Origin: Bacteroidetes bacterium GWA2_32_17
GTDB taxonomy: Bacteria; Bacteroidota; Bacteroidia; Bacteroidales; GWA2-32-17
NCBI GenBank assembly: GCA_001769035.1
Contig: MENF01000149.1
Coordinates: 1-57,778 of the forward strand
Length of the DNA stretch: 57,778 nt
Direction: 5' to 3'
Part shown: in pieces, positions 18,141 through 26,902 of the stretch
How the letters are laid out: the number at the start of each line of letters is the position of its first letter
Numbering within the stretch: position 1 is the first letter of the stretch
The notes under the pieces: generated by a model
Told to the model about the DNA's origin: nothing
The model's database searches: none
What the model saw: only the letters and a program-made list of their open reading frames with translations
Program-made: the position numbers and the translations under genes

Positions 18141-18286
18141 CTTTTTTGGTGAAAAGAGCGATAATACTGATAATAACGAACCGCTGTAAACGAGAACCGC
18201 TTGGTTTATCATGAGCTCTTCAACTTTGCTCAGGACAGGCTGAAGTCGAAGGATACAGTGGTCCCGCTACAATGGTGGGATAAATA
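18141..18286. other. Intergenic debris
   Basis: No gene is visible. The stretch contains a short 'gctcttcaactttgctcagg'-type sequence of the sort dispersed in many Bacteroidota genomes and leads into an inverted-repeat element whose left target duplication is 18281-18286. Confidence 0.35.
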
Positions 18287-18429
18287 GTGTTTGTCTATAG
18301 AGTCAGTGTCTGATTCATAATGTTCGAGTTCAAGGCATTCGAAATTTTTAAATATCAGGAGTTTACTGTAGTAAATGACTGATTTTAAAAATGAGAATAA
18401 CGTAGAAATCGGACATTATGGACAGACAC
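18287..18429 (+). mobile_element. GTGTCTGTC-family MITE, copy 1
   Basis: 143 bp. The left end GTGTTTGTCTATAGAGTC is complementary to the right end GACATTATGG-ACAGACAC-type terminus read outward. It is flanked by the direct repeat TAAATA (18281-18286 and 18430-18435). Internally it is a long imperfect hairpin with apex GTTTACTGTAGTAAAT. No coding capacity. Confidence 0.8.
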
Positions 18430-18435
18430 TAAATA

Positions 18436-18486
18436 GTGAGAGGTTCTCCCCGCCAGCATAGCTGGTGGGGCAGCCTACTTGATTAT
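18436..18486 (+). repeat. GAGAGG...GGGGCAGCCTACT hairpin repeat, copy 1
   Basis: A hairpin with stem CCCCGCCAGC/GCTGGTGGGG, flanked by gagaggttct on the left and cagcctacttgattat on the right. A diverged inverted copy is at 54667-54735. The right side resembles the branch-point strand of domain VI at the 3' end of group II introns, but no domain V or maturase is next to it, so this identity is tentative. Confidence 0.4.
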
Positions 18487-18522
18487 ACCCATTGTTTTTA
18501 TTTTATGTTTGTCTGTCCGCTG

Positions 18523-20520
18523 TTACAGTCGCACACCGATAACTAAAATGTCGTCAGCTTGTTCTGTACCGTCTTTCCAATTTTCGATAAAATTGTTTAA
18601 GTGTTGCTCTTGTTCTTTCATTGTTTTGTCCTGAATTGAGAGAAGAATTTCTTTAAACTTTTTTGTCGTTAATTTTTTTTCTTCTTGTCCGCCAAATGTG
18701 TCTGCGAAGCCGTCAGAAAAAATGTAAAAAGTGTCTCCTTGTTGTAACTTTAGTTCGTGTGTGTCGAAGTGCTGGTTGTCGTCAGTCAAACCACCAATAG
18801 CAGTTTTAGTTGCTTTTTTTTCTTCTACTTCAGTATGTCCTTTGCGGATAATCCATATTGGTCTGTTTGCACCAGCGTATTTTACAATATTGTTTTCAGT
18901 ATCAACGTAGCAAAGAGCAATATCCATTCCGTCTCTGGTAGATTCATTACTGTCGGATTGTCGCAGAGAAATTTTGATTCCTTTGTTTAGTAGTTTTAAA
19001 ATTTCGGATGTATCAGTGGATTGCAAAACAGCGTCATTTAATTTTTCAGAACCAATAATACTCATAAATGCTCCCGGTACTCCGTGTCCTGTGCAATCGG
19101 CTGCTGCAATGAAAGCAGATTGATTGTTTTTATGAAAGAAATAAAAATCACCGCTTACAATATCTTTTGGTTTGAAAAGAATAAAACAGTTGGTCAGAGC
19201 AGAATAAATTTCTTTCTTGTTCGGCAGTGTTGCTTGTTGTATTCGCTTTGCATAATTAATACTGTCAGTTATGTCTTTGTTTTTTTCTTCGATGATTTGA
19301 TTTTTCCTTTCTACTTCATGTTTCTGTTGTGTGATAATAATATTGGCTTTTTGTTTTTGTCTGTATCCTCTGAAAATGAAAAAAGCAAATAATAAAACGA
19401 AAAACAAACCACCGCTTACCGAATAAGTAATAATTTTTTGTTTTTGCTTTTCCCCTACTGCTATTACATCTTTTTTATCCTGCTCTGCTTTTGTTACGGC
19501 TTCTTTTTTATCAAACTCATAATTCATTTGAGCTTGTACCGTCTTCTTGATGTTCTCATTATTAAAAATACTGTCCCGCGTTGTGATGTACTTTTTGTAA
19601 TGGAATAATTCTTTGGCGAGTTTCCCTAACGCCTCATATAGTTCGCTGAGGTGTTGATGGCTAAGCTTAACATCATCCAGCGAACTGATTTGTTCAGCTA
19701 TGGAAAGCGACTTCAACAGATATTTCTCCGCTTCATCATATTTTTTTAGCGTAGTATAAAGCGAACCGATATTATTGAGCCAGATTGTGATTTTACCTTC
19801 ATCTTCAATTTCTTCAGACATTTTTAATGCCTTGAAATAATATTCCAATGCTTTAGGATAATCTTTTTGTGCATGATAGACACTTCCGATATTGCCATAA
19901 TCGGTTGCAATTCTGTTTTTATTTCCGAGTTCATCATGCATCTTTAATGCCTTGAAATAGTATTCCAATGCTTTTGGATAATCGCCTTGATACCAATAAC
20001 CAATTCCGATATTGCCGAGAATTGTTGAAATTTGCCCTTTATCACCTATCTCTTCAAATGTTTTCAATACCTTGAAATAATATTCCAATGCTTTAGGGTA
20101 GTCGCCTTGTTGCATATAAACACTACCTATGTTGCCTATATTTCTTGCAATACCTTTTTTATTTCCGAATTTTTCAGCTATTTTTAATCCTTTGAAATAG
20201 TATTCCAATGCTTTTGGATAATCTCCTTGTTCCATATAGAGAACTCCAATGTTGCCATAAGAAGCAACTATACCTTGGTTGAAATTTAATTGTAGGGCTA
20301 AATCTAACGCAACTTTTCCATATTGTAAACTAATATCGTATTTCCCGATATTCTGATACTCCCAGCATAAATCATTTGTGTGAATTACTTTGTTAGTGTC
20401 GGGTTTATCTTTTTTGAGAAGGGTGAGGATGGAGTCAATTTTACTTTGTTGTCCATTCAAAGCGAAATGACAGAAACAAAATGTCAGTCCGGAAAGATAA
20501 TATTTTATTACTATTTTCAT
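18523..20520 (-). CDS. TPR sensor protein with SpoIIE/PP2C phosphatase domain
   Basis: 665 aa. A signal sequence (YYLSGLTFCFCHFALNGQ) precedes at least five very regular 40-residue TPR units (NIGSVYMQQGDYPKALEYYF and variants, DNA-level repeats). A transmembrane helix follows near 358-380 (TYSVSGGLFFVLLFAFFIF), then a coiled coil and a SpoIIE domain with SGDFYF, ADCTGHGVPGAFMS, DGMDIAL, FSDGFADTFGG and final DDIL. It is a fourth paralogue of the 784-8991 cluster, but more distant, and it lacks the palindromic inserts found in those three. It stands alone between two MITE copies (18287-18429 and 20557-20722) in opposite orientations. Confidence 0.88.
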   Translation of the reverse strand: MKIVIKYYLSGLTFCFCHFALNGQQSKIDSILTLLKKDKPDTNKVIHTNDLCWEYQNIGKYDISLQYGKVALDLALQLNFNQGIVASYGNIGVLYMEQGDYPKALEYYFKGLKIAEKFGNKKGIARNIGNIGSVYMQQGDYPKALEYYFKVLKTFEEIGDKGQISTILGNIGIGYWYQGDYPKALEYYFKALKMHDELGNKNRIATDYGNIGSVYHAQKDYPKALEYYFKALKMSEEIEDEGKITIWLNNIGSLYTTLKKYDEAEKYLLKSLSIAEQISSLDDVKLSHQHLSELYEALGKLAKELFHYKKYITTRDSIFNNENIKKTVQAQMNYEFDKKEAVTKAEQDKKDVIAVGEKQKQKIITYSVSGGLFFVLLFAFFIFRGYRQKQKANIIITQQKHEVERKNQIIEEKNKDITDSINYAKRIQQATLPNKKEIYSALTNCFILFKPKDIVSGDFYFFHKNNQSAFIAAADCTGHGVPGAFMSIIGSEKLNDAVLQSTDTSEILKLLNKGIKISLRQSDSNESTRDGMDIALCYVDTENNIVKYAGANRPIWIIRKGHTEVEEKKATKTAIGGLTDDNQHFDTHELKLQQGDTFYIFSDGFADTFGGQEEKKLTTKKFKEILLSIQDKTMKEQEQHLNNFIENWKDGTEQADDILVIGVRL

Positions 20521-20556
20521 GTCATACTGTCATTTTTTTAGCATTGGGCATAATGA

Positions 20557-20722
20557 GTGTTTGTCTATAATGTCCGATTTCTGCGTTATTCTCGTTATTA
20601 AAATCAGTCATTCAGCTTAGGCGGAACTCCTGAATTTTAAAAACTTCGAATGTCCCCGTAAAAACGGGACAAGCTTTGAACTCGAACATTCTGAATCAAA
20701 CACTGTCTTTATGGACAGACAC
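20557..20722 (-). mobile_element. GTGTCTGTC-family MITE, copy 2
   Basis: 166 bp, inverted relative to copy 1. It is flanked by the direct repeat TAATGA (20551-20556 and 20723-20728). It carries an extra internal hairpin, GTCCCCGTAAAAACGGGAC, at 20652-20670, absent from the other copies. Confidence 0.8.
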
Positions 20723-20728
20723 TAATGA

Positions 20729-20989
20729 GTGGCACTTGAAAAAGCTGGATATTTAACCGCAATCAGTGACAAACCGATACAAAGTTACAAATTATTTAAT
20801 AATTATCAAGTTGCACAAAACCGCCTGTTAATGTTACGTTTAGCCAAAGTCCTGTAAGGACTGTATTATTTTATTAACTTAATGACATCGCCCTATACCT
20901 TTTACCTGAAACTCAATCCGATAGTCATCGGATGTAATAATTTACTATGTGCAAAGTACATACATTTTATCAATACCATAATATAAATT
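20729..20989. other. Intergenic region, no gene seen
   Basis: Non-coding. It holds a CCCTATACCTT...ATGTAATAATTTA motif at 20889-20945 shared with 115-160, which also contains a small CCGATAGTCATCGG palindrome. No terminator-like stem with a T run was clear. Confidence 0.35.
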
Positions 20990-22765
20990 CTATATTTTTA
21001 TTCCCATTTTACGCATTAATATTGATGCATTTAAACTTTTACAAATTCCATTGTTTAATTTATAATCAAAAAACAATTCATTGTCATTAACTTTTACATC
21101 AAAATTAAAATTTTCGACATTATTTGGCAACTCCAAACTTAATTCCGAAAGAGGAATATCGTGTGTAGCGACAATTCCAATCGCCTCATTTTTTATTAAC
21201 TGTTTAATTAATGCTATTGAACCTATATGTCTGTCATTTGAATTGGTGCCTCTTAAAATTTCATCTAACAGTAAAAATACTTTTTCCTTTTGTTCTGTTA
21301 ATTTTATTATGAGTTCTATGCGTTTAAGTTCTGCATAAAATGAAGAAGTATTTTCTTCTAAAGAATCGTTTATTCGCATGCTTGTTAATACTTGTACAGG
21401 CGATAACGTGAATTCTTTTGCACATACACACGAACCAATTGAAGCCAAAACAATGTTCAAACCAATAGTTCTTAAAAAGGTGCTTTTACCTGACATGTTT
21501 GACCCTGTAATTAAGTCTATTTTACTAATGCCTGTTAATTCAAAATCGTTACAAACCCGCTGTTTTTGATTTAATAAAGGATGTCCAATATTTTTTGCTT
21601 TAATTATAAAATGATGAGCAGAAATTTTTGGAAAAACCCAATCGGGATTATTAAAACTTAGATTTGCAAAACTCGACAATACCTCAAACTCACCAACACT
21701 TAAAAACCATTTCACTGTATTGTGAACGTTGTTTTGTTTCCATCTTTCTAATTTAACTACATTATGAAAATCAAACAAGAACAAGGTATTAATAATTGGA
21801 TGCACGAGAATATTAAATCTGAAATCGAGATTATTTAAAATTTTTGTTAAATATTTTATACTTTGAGAAGCATTTTTTATATTGTTATATAACAATTGCA
21901 ATGTTTGAGATTGAAATTTTTCTTTTTCAATTACAGAAATAATATCGGTATATGCTTTTAATAAATTCACATTTTTTGAAACTTGAACGTGTATAATTTT
22001 TATATTATTTTTAGTGTTGTTAATAATTAACAAATGCAAAAAGACGAGTAATATTGGAATTACAACAGGAATATACACAAACGAAAGTATTATTGAAATA
22101 ATAGTTATTACAGGCAACACTTTGCAAACCAAAATAAATGATTTTTTATTTATAAATACTGATGGTTCTTTTATCCATCCTAAAATTTTTTGAACATCAT
22201 TATTTTCAGCATTATTCTTTAATCCTGCAATAATTAAATCTTGCCGCCAATCAATTTTATTTTTTAATTCAAGAATGGACTCTTGCCTTAATTTTATTTC
22301 TTCGGTATCAGCTTTATTTAATAACCAATCAGCTAAAATATCGCTGCTAAATTTAAGTGTTGTTCTATTAATATACTGAAACAATGAAAAATTGCCAAAC
22401 AAATCTAAATCAGAAGAATACCAATGTTCATTGTTAATATAGCCACTTCCATTTGGGTACGAATATTCGTTATTTTCGATATGTTTTAATTCTTTTTCAT
22501 TTATTATTTTTAAATTGTTATAATATTTATTCTTTGATATTAACGTATCATCATATTTAACAACAATAATAAAACCAATAATTGCAACAACCAAAAATGC
22601 AATGGCTATAAATATATTAAACGAAAAAATTATGTAAAAAAACAAAATGCTAAAAATAATTATCTCCAATCTGATAAATGGGATTTTTTTTTCTTTATTA
22701 AAATAGTGTGATTCTATTTTAGAAAATTCTTCTATCCTGTTTTTATAATAATAAGTTACATCCAT
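20990..22765 (-). CDS. Membrane-associated MutS-family ATPase
   Basis: 591 aa. The C-terminal ~200 residues are a MutS-type ABC ATPase: Walker A GSNMSGKSTFL, ENTSSFYAEL (signature-like), Walker B VFLLLDEILRGTNSNDRH and ATHD. The usual MutS mismatch-binding and connector domains are absent. The N-terminal part has two hydrophobic segments (about residues 30-70, IIIFSILFFYIIFSFNIFIAI region), and a further pair lies near 210-255 (VCKVLPVITIISIILSF, IPVVIPILLVFLHLLII). This 'MutS-related, membrane' type is widespread in Bacteroidota; its role is unknown, and a function in mismatch repair is not supported. It stands alone between repeats. Confidence 0.75.
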   Translation of the reverse strand: MDVTYYYKNRIEEFSKIESHYFNKEKKIPFIRLEIIIFSILFFYIIFSFNIFIAIAFLVVAIIGFIIVVKYDDTLISKNKYYNNLKIINEKELKHIENNEYSYPNGSGYINNEHWYSSDLDLFGNFSLFQYINRTTLKFSSDILADWLLNKADTEEIKLRQESILELKNKIDWRQDLIIAGLKNNAENNDVQKILGWIKEPSVFINKKSFILVCKVLPVITIISIILSFVYIPVVIPILLVFLHLLIINNTKNNIKIIHVQVSKNVNLLKAYTDIISVIEKEKFQSQTLQLLYNNIKNASQSIKYLTKILNNLDFRFNILVHPIINTLFLFDFHNVVKLERWKQNNVHNTVKWFLSVGEFEVLSSFANLSFNNPDWVFPKISAHHFIIKAKNIGHPLLNQKQRVCNDFELTGISKIDLITGSNMSGKSTFLRTIGLNIVLASIGSCVCAKEFTLSPVQVLTSMRINDSLEENTSSFYAELKRIELIIKLTEQKEKVFLLLDEILRGTNSNDRHIGSIALIKQLIKNEAIGIVATHDIPLSELSLELPNNVENFNFDVKVNDNELFFDYKLNNGICKSLNASILMRKMGIKI

Positions 22766-22806
22766 TTTTTTATTTTTTAAATTAGATTTTGTTACAACCT
22801 ATTTTA

Positions 22807-23023
22807 GTGTCTGTCCACAAAGTCGAGTGTCTGAACTATAATGTTCGAGTTTGAGGCATGCGAAGTTTTGAAAATCTCACTGCCATTGTTTGTGTCTGCC
22901 ATTGTTTGTGTCTGCCATTGTTTGTGTCTGCCATTGTTTGTGTCCTCACAAACAATGACGGAATGACTCCGTATCGCAGCGTATTGGGGCATAACGAAAA
23001 AATCGGACATTATAGACAAACAC
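22807..23023 (+). mobile_element. GTGTCTGTC-family MITE, copy 3 (expanded)
   Basis: 217 bp. Both ends match the family (GTGTCTGTCC...; ...ACATTATAGACAAACAC). The flanks are ATTTTA and TATTTA, an imperfect duplication. The middle is replaced by four tandem 16-bp repeats followed by a partial complement. The right end supplies the last base of the rseP stop codon (TAG on the minus strand, 23025-23023). Confidence 0.75.
22881..22944 (+). repeat. Four tandem copies of a 16-bp repeat
   Basis: The unit TGCCATTGTTTGTGTC starts at 22881, 22897, 22913 and 22929 with no mismatches. The next bases, CACAAACAATG, are complementary to the unit, so the tract can fold back. Confidence 0.9.
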
Positions 23024-24342
23024 TATTTAAACAATTTAAAAATATCATTCCCATTAGCATAAATAAGTAAAGCAAAAAGCAATACCATTCCTGTTATCTG
23101 TGCATATTCTAAAAATTTCTCGTTTGGTTTACGACCAGTAATCATCTCGAATAATAAAAACAAGACATGCCCACCATCGAGTGCAGGTATTGGCAACAAA
23201 TTCATAAATGCTAAAATAATTGATAAAAAAGCTGTCATTGTCCAAAACGACATCCAATCCCAAACACCAGGAAAAAATTTTCCGATAGTTACAAATCCGC
23301 CTAACGATTTATAGCCCTCAACATCTTTATCGAATATTAACTTAAATTGCTTTACATAACTATCGAGCATCGAGAATGTTTTATTATATCCAGCAGGTAT
23401 TGATGCAAAAAAACCATATTCAGTTTTTTTGATTTTAAAATATTTTTCAGAATTTACTTCAACTGCAATTCCTAATAATGCTGTTTCGGGAACTTTTAAT
23501 GGAACTATAACTGTATCATTATTACGAAGAACTGAAATTTTCACATCTTTATTTTTATTTAATTTCAAACTAGCTTTTACTTCATCGTAAAAATTAATTT
23601 GCTCATTGTTAATTGCTACTATTTTATCACCTACTTTTAATCCAGCTTTTTGTGCTAACGATTCTTTAGAAAAATCTGCAATAACAAATGGAATACGAAC
23701 TTCAATAAACGAAGCATCTTTAATTAATTCGGGCCAAATTGAATTTGGAATAGTAATAATTTTATTTTGTCCATCGCGTTCAATTTCAATTGTTTTGGCT
23801 TTATTTACAATAATGAAGAAGGGTATTTTTCTAAAATTTTCTATTTTGTTACCATCAACCGAAATAATTTTATCGCCATTTATTAAGCCCATTTTTGTAC
23901 CAACCGAATCAGTCATAATGCCATATTTTGCCTCTGAAGTTGGCAAATATTCTTCGCCCCAGGCATAAAGAATAGCACTATTTATAACAAATGCTGTAAT
24001 AACGTTTACAATAATTCCGCCTAACATTATTAATAATCGTTGCCATGTTTTTTTTGAGCGAAACTCGTGTGGTTGCGGTGGTTGTTTCATTTGCTCTTTG
24101 TCCATTGACTCATCAATCATTCCCGAAATTTTAACATAACCACCAAGTGGCAACCAGCCAATTCCGTATTCTGTATCACCAACTTTCTTTTTAAAAATTG
24201 AAAACCATGGATTAAAAAACAAATAAAATTTTTCGACTCTTGTTTTAAAAAGGCGTGCAAAAAAGAAATGCCCGCCTTCGTGAACCATCACCAATATTGA
24301 TAAACTTAAAATAAGTTGTGCTGCTTTTACTAATATTTCCAT
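23023..24342 (-). CDS. rseP: RseP-like site-2 zinc metalloprotease
   Basis: 439 aa. The N-terminal helix carries the zinc motif VHEGGHFFFARL (HExxH), followed by two PDZ-like domains (KIISVDGNKIENF and KVGDKIVAINNEQINF). The C-terminal membrane part has the third ligand motif NLLPIPALDGGH. It is an intramembrane protease that in relatives cleaves anti-sigma factors or signal-peptide remnants. Its start lies 2 nt after the stop of dxr, a conserved pairing in Bacteroidota. The stop codon is partly made by an adjoining MITE end (22807-23023), so the original 3' end may have been slightly different. Confidence 0.93.
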   Translation of the reverse strand: MEILVKAAQLILSLSILVMVHEGGHFFFARLFKTRVEKFYLFFNPWFSIFKKKVGDTEYGIGWLPLGGYVKISGMIDESMDKEQMKQPPQPHEFRSKKTWQRLLIMLGGIIVNVITAFVINSAILYAWGEEYLPTSEAKYGIMTDSVGTKMGLINGDKIISVDGNKIENFRKIPFFIIVNKAKTIEIERDGQNKIITIPNSIWPELIKDASFIEVRIPFVIADFSKESLAQKAGLKVGDKIVAINNEQINFYDEVKASLKLNKNKDVKISVLRNNDTVIVPLKVPETALLGIAVEVNSEKYFKIKKTEYGFFASIPAGYNKTFSMLDSYVKQFKLIFDKDVEGYKSLGGFVTIGKFFPGVWDWMSFWTMTAFLSIILAFMNLLPIPALDGGHVLFLLFEMITGRKPNEKFLEYAQITGMVLLFALLIYANGNDIFKLFK

Positions 24343-24344
24343 TT

Positions 24345-25493
24345 TTAATTATTTTTTTTTGCTATTTCTCGTGCTTCACTGTCGGTTGTTATTAAATCGT
24401 TTAGCGAAGGATTTTTAATAAATGTTGCTTTTTGCATTGTGTTTTCAGTAACTTTTGGTATTTCGGTAAATTTTATTTTTTCATTTAAAAATTTTTGTAC
24501 TGCAATCTCATTGGCTGCATTCATTATACAAGGCATATTACCTCCTTTATTTAAAGCATAATAAGCTAAATTTAAACAAGAAAATTTTTTAAAATCTGGA
24601 GTTTCAAAAGTAAGTTGATTCAATTTTGCAAAATCTATTTTATCTAACTTATTTTCAAATCTATTGGGATAAGTTAAAGCGTATTGAATAGGCGTTCGCA
24701 TATCGGGTAATCCTAACTGTGCTTTTACAGAGCCATCTGTAAATTGAACCATACTATGAATTATTGATTGCGGGTGAACAACAACTTCTATTTTATTTGT
24801 TGGAACATTAAACAACCAATGTGCTTCAATAATCTCAAGTCCTTTATTCATCATTGTTGCAGAATCTATTGTTACCTTTGCTCCCATAGTCCAGTTTGGA
24901 TGTGCCAATGCCTGTTTTACTGTAACTTTTTCTAATTCTTCAATTTTTTTAGTTAGAAATGGACCTCCGGATGCTGTTAAAATAAGTTTATCAACTGCTT
25001 TTTCGTTTTCGCCAACCAAACACTGAAATATTGCAGAATGTTCCGAATCAACAGGAATTATTGATATTGTTTTTCTTTTACTAATTTCTTTTATTAGCGA
25101 ACCCGCAACTACAAGCGTTTCTTTATTTGCAAGAGCAACTTTCTTATTGTTTTCGAGAGCATTTAGAACTGGGATTAATCCCGAAAATCCTACCATTGCG
25201 GCAATAACAATATCTACGTTATCGCTTTCTACAATATCTGAAATAGATTTATTACCTGCAAAAACTTTAATTGCCAAATCGCTAAGAGCATTTTTAACTT
25301 CTAAATATTTATTTTCATTAGCAATTATAACTGTATTTGGGTTATATTTTCGAGCTTGAAAAATAAGTAATTCCGAATTATTATTTGCTGTTAAAACTTC
25401 TACTTCAAAAAAATCAGGGAAAAATGAAATTACTTCAAGAGACTGAGTTCCAATAGAACCAGTTGAACCAAGTATGGCAATTCGTTTTTTCAT
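24345..25493 (-). CDS. dxr: 1-deoxy-D-xylulose 5-phosphate reductoisomerase
   Basis: 382 aa, normal family length. NADPH-binding loop GSTGSIGTQSLEVI at the N-terminus, the conserved ANKETLVVAG, the metal/substrate segment PVDSEHSAIFQ, TASGGPF and the HPNWTMGAKVTIDSATMMNKGLE-type motif (two halves seen in succession). It converts DXP to MEP in the non-mevalonate isoprenoid pathway. It is first of a two-gene operon with rseP. The start is an ATG with no better alternative. Confidence 0.96.
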   Translation of the reverse strand: MKKRIAILGSTGSIGTQSLEVISFFPDFFEVEVLTANNNSELLIFQARKYNPNTVIIANENKYLEVKNALSDLAIKVFAGNKSISDIVESDNVDIVIAAMVGFSGLIPVLNALENNKKVALANKETLVVAGSLIKEISKRKTISIIPVDSEHSAIFQCLVGENEKAVDKLILTASGGPFLTKKIEELEKVTVKQALAHPNWTMGAKVTIDSATMMNKGLEIIEAHWLFNVPTNKIEVVVHPQSIIHSMVQFTDGSVKAQLGLPDMRTPIQYALTYPNRFENKLDKIDFAKLNQLTFETPDFKKFSCLNLAYYALNKGGNMPCIMNAANEIAVQKFLNEKIKFTEIPKVTENTMQKATFIKNPSLNDLITTDSEAREIAKKNN

Positions 25494-25548
25494 TTAAGGG
25501 GTGCAAGTTAGTAAAAAAAGGCAAACTATAAGTGTCAAAAAAATAGAA

Positions 25549-25737
25549 ATGCCACGAATTACAAAAACCATTTCAATGATAATACAATAGTCAAACAATG
25601 GTCATTCAATAGTCAAACAATTGCAACACAAACAATTTATATACTGAATTACAATTTTGTGACAACTTTGCGATAACAGTGACTGTTTTAATTATGTGTC
25701 TTTAATAAGCTTAATTCGTGTAATTAGTGGCTAAAAT
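25549..25737. repeat. GCCACGAATT/AATTAGTGGC-ended intergenic repeat, copy 1
   Basis: A non-coding stretch beginning TGCCACGAATTAC and ending AATTCGTGTAATTAGTGGCTA; the ends are roughly complementary. Similar ends bound 39386-39502. The interior differs (here tandem-like AATAGTCAAACAATGGTC units). A diverged inverted-repeat family, not fully resolved. Confidence 0.45.
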
Positions 25738-25755
25738 TATTTTTTGTAAATCTTC

Positions 25756-26625
25756 TTAAAAAACAATAAAATCCTCAGGATTAAGCGGATTCCCTTTATA
25801 CCAAAGCTCAAAATGTAAATGTTGACCATTTGTAAATTCACCGGTATTACCAACAATACCAATAACTTCACCTGCTTTTACTTTTGTGCCTGCTGTTTTA
25901 AAAACGTGCGATAAATGTTTGTATGCTGAAATAAGTTCATTTCGATGTTGTATTTCAATCATATAACCCGTTTCCAAAGTCCAGCCCGAAAAAGTAATTG
26001 TTCCGTTCAGAGTTGCTAAAACCATTTCATCGGATTTTGTAACTATATCAATACCAAAATGTTTGTTTTTAATATCAAACTTATCTGTAATCATCCCCTT
26101 TACCGGAAAATAAAAATGCAAAAGTTTAAAAACATCATCATTCTTATTCGCATTACCACTAATACTAAATTGATCTTCAACATCAACTTGCGATCTAAAA
26201 ACAGAATCTTTTTCTGAAGGATTTAAATTAATGTTTTTATAATTTTTTAACGAATCAATTATTGTTTTACGATTTATTGCACGTGGTTCATTACCGGCAA
26301 TTATTGATTTTAAATTATCGAAATAAGCATCTCTTATAATTATCTCATCTTCAAGAGAATCAACTTTAATACTGTTCATTTTAATTAACTGAACCGTTTC
26401 ACCTGTTGGATATCCTGGAATGTACTCTCGCAAAGGGGTGTAGGCAATGAGAATAGTTGTGCCTAAAATCAATAAAAAAGCACCAAACATTAAAACTATA
26501 AAAACATTTAAACGTGTAAGCCGAATCCAGAAAACTTCTTCGAAAGTGTTATCATTATATATAATCAAACGGTATTTGTACCGTAAACGTTTGAAGAAAC
26601 CACTTTTTTTCTTTTTCTTACCCAT
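25756..26625 (-). CDS. M23 family cell-wall metallopeptidase
   Basis: 289 aa from the ATG at 26625; the in-frame TTG at 26637 is less likely because the family begins MGKKKK. A basic cytoplasmic start (KKKKKSGFFKRLRYKYR) is followed by one transmembrane helix (LNVFIVLMFGAFLLILGTTILI), a periplasmic linker and a LytM domain with the metal motifs HFGIDI and HLHFEL plus TLNGTITFSGW and GNTGEFTNG. It probably cuts peptidoglycan cross-links or activates amidases in the periplasm. All metal ligands are present, so it should be active. A box TATTTTTG at 26662-26655 on this strand lies 30 nt upstream. Confidence 0.9.
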   Translation of the reverse strand: MGKKKKKSGFFKRLRYKYRLIIYNDNTFEEVFWIRLTRLNVFIVLMFGAFLLILGTTILIAYTPLREYIPGYPTGETVQLIKMNSIKVDSLEDEIIIRDAYFDNLKSIIAGNEPRAINRKTIIDSLKNYKNINLNPSEKDSVFRSQVDVEDQFSISGNANKNDDVFKLLHFYFPVKGMITDKFDIKNKHFGIDIVTKSDEMVLATLNGTITFSGWTLETGYMIEIQHRNELISAYKHLSHVFKTAGTKVKAGEVIGIVGNTGEFTNGQHLHFELWYKGNPLNPEDFIVF

Positions 26626-26705
26626 TGCTGATTGCAAAGATATAAAAATATAAACAAAAATATAATGATTAAAAACAAATCACATTAAATTTTAGTAACT
26701 GTTTA

Positions 26706-26849
26706 GTGTTTGTCCATAATGTCAAAGATTTTCAAAAATGAAAGCCCAAAACCTCAAGACCCAAGTCTCAAATCCCAAGCCCCAAACTTGGAATTTGGAA
26801 TTTGGAATTTGGAGCTTTATACTATTATTACGATATTATAGACAGACAC
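26706..26849 (+). mobile_element. GTGTCTGTC-family MITE, copy 4 (subfamily B)
   Basis: 144 bp. The ends are GTGTTTGTCCATAATGTC and ATATTATAGACAGACAC, but the interior is unrelated to the main type and consists of CCAAG/TTGGAATTTGGA-like repeats. The copy at 33762-33898 has the same interior in the opposite orientation. The flanks (TGTTTA/TAATTA) do not match. Confidence 0.7.
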
Positions 26850-26871
26850 TAATTATATTTTAAAAATTAAT

Positions 26872-26879
26872 TAAGTTTG
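26872..26879 (+). promoter_or_regulatory. Candidate -7 box (TAAGTTTG)
   Basis: Fits TAnnTTTG, 23 nt upstream of the ATG at 26903. No clear -33 element; the MITE end lies just upstream. Confidence 0.35.
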
Positions 26880-26902
26880 TACAATAATAAATTAATTTAT
26901 TT

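Noticed and set aside
22881-22944. CRISPR-like repeats
   Set aside because: The four 16-bp units are directly adjacent with no spacers, and no cas genes are present.
22858-23070. Overlapping small frames on both strands before rseP
   Set aside because: They are translations of the 16-bp tandem repeats in a MITE.
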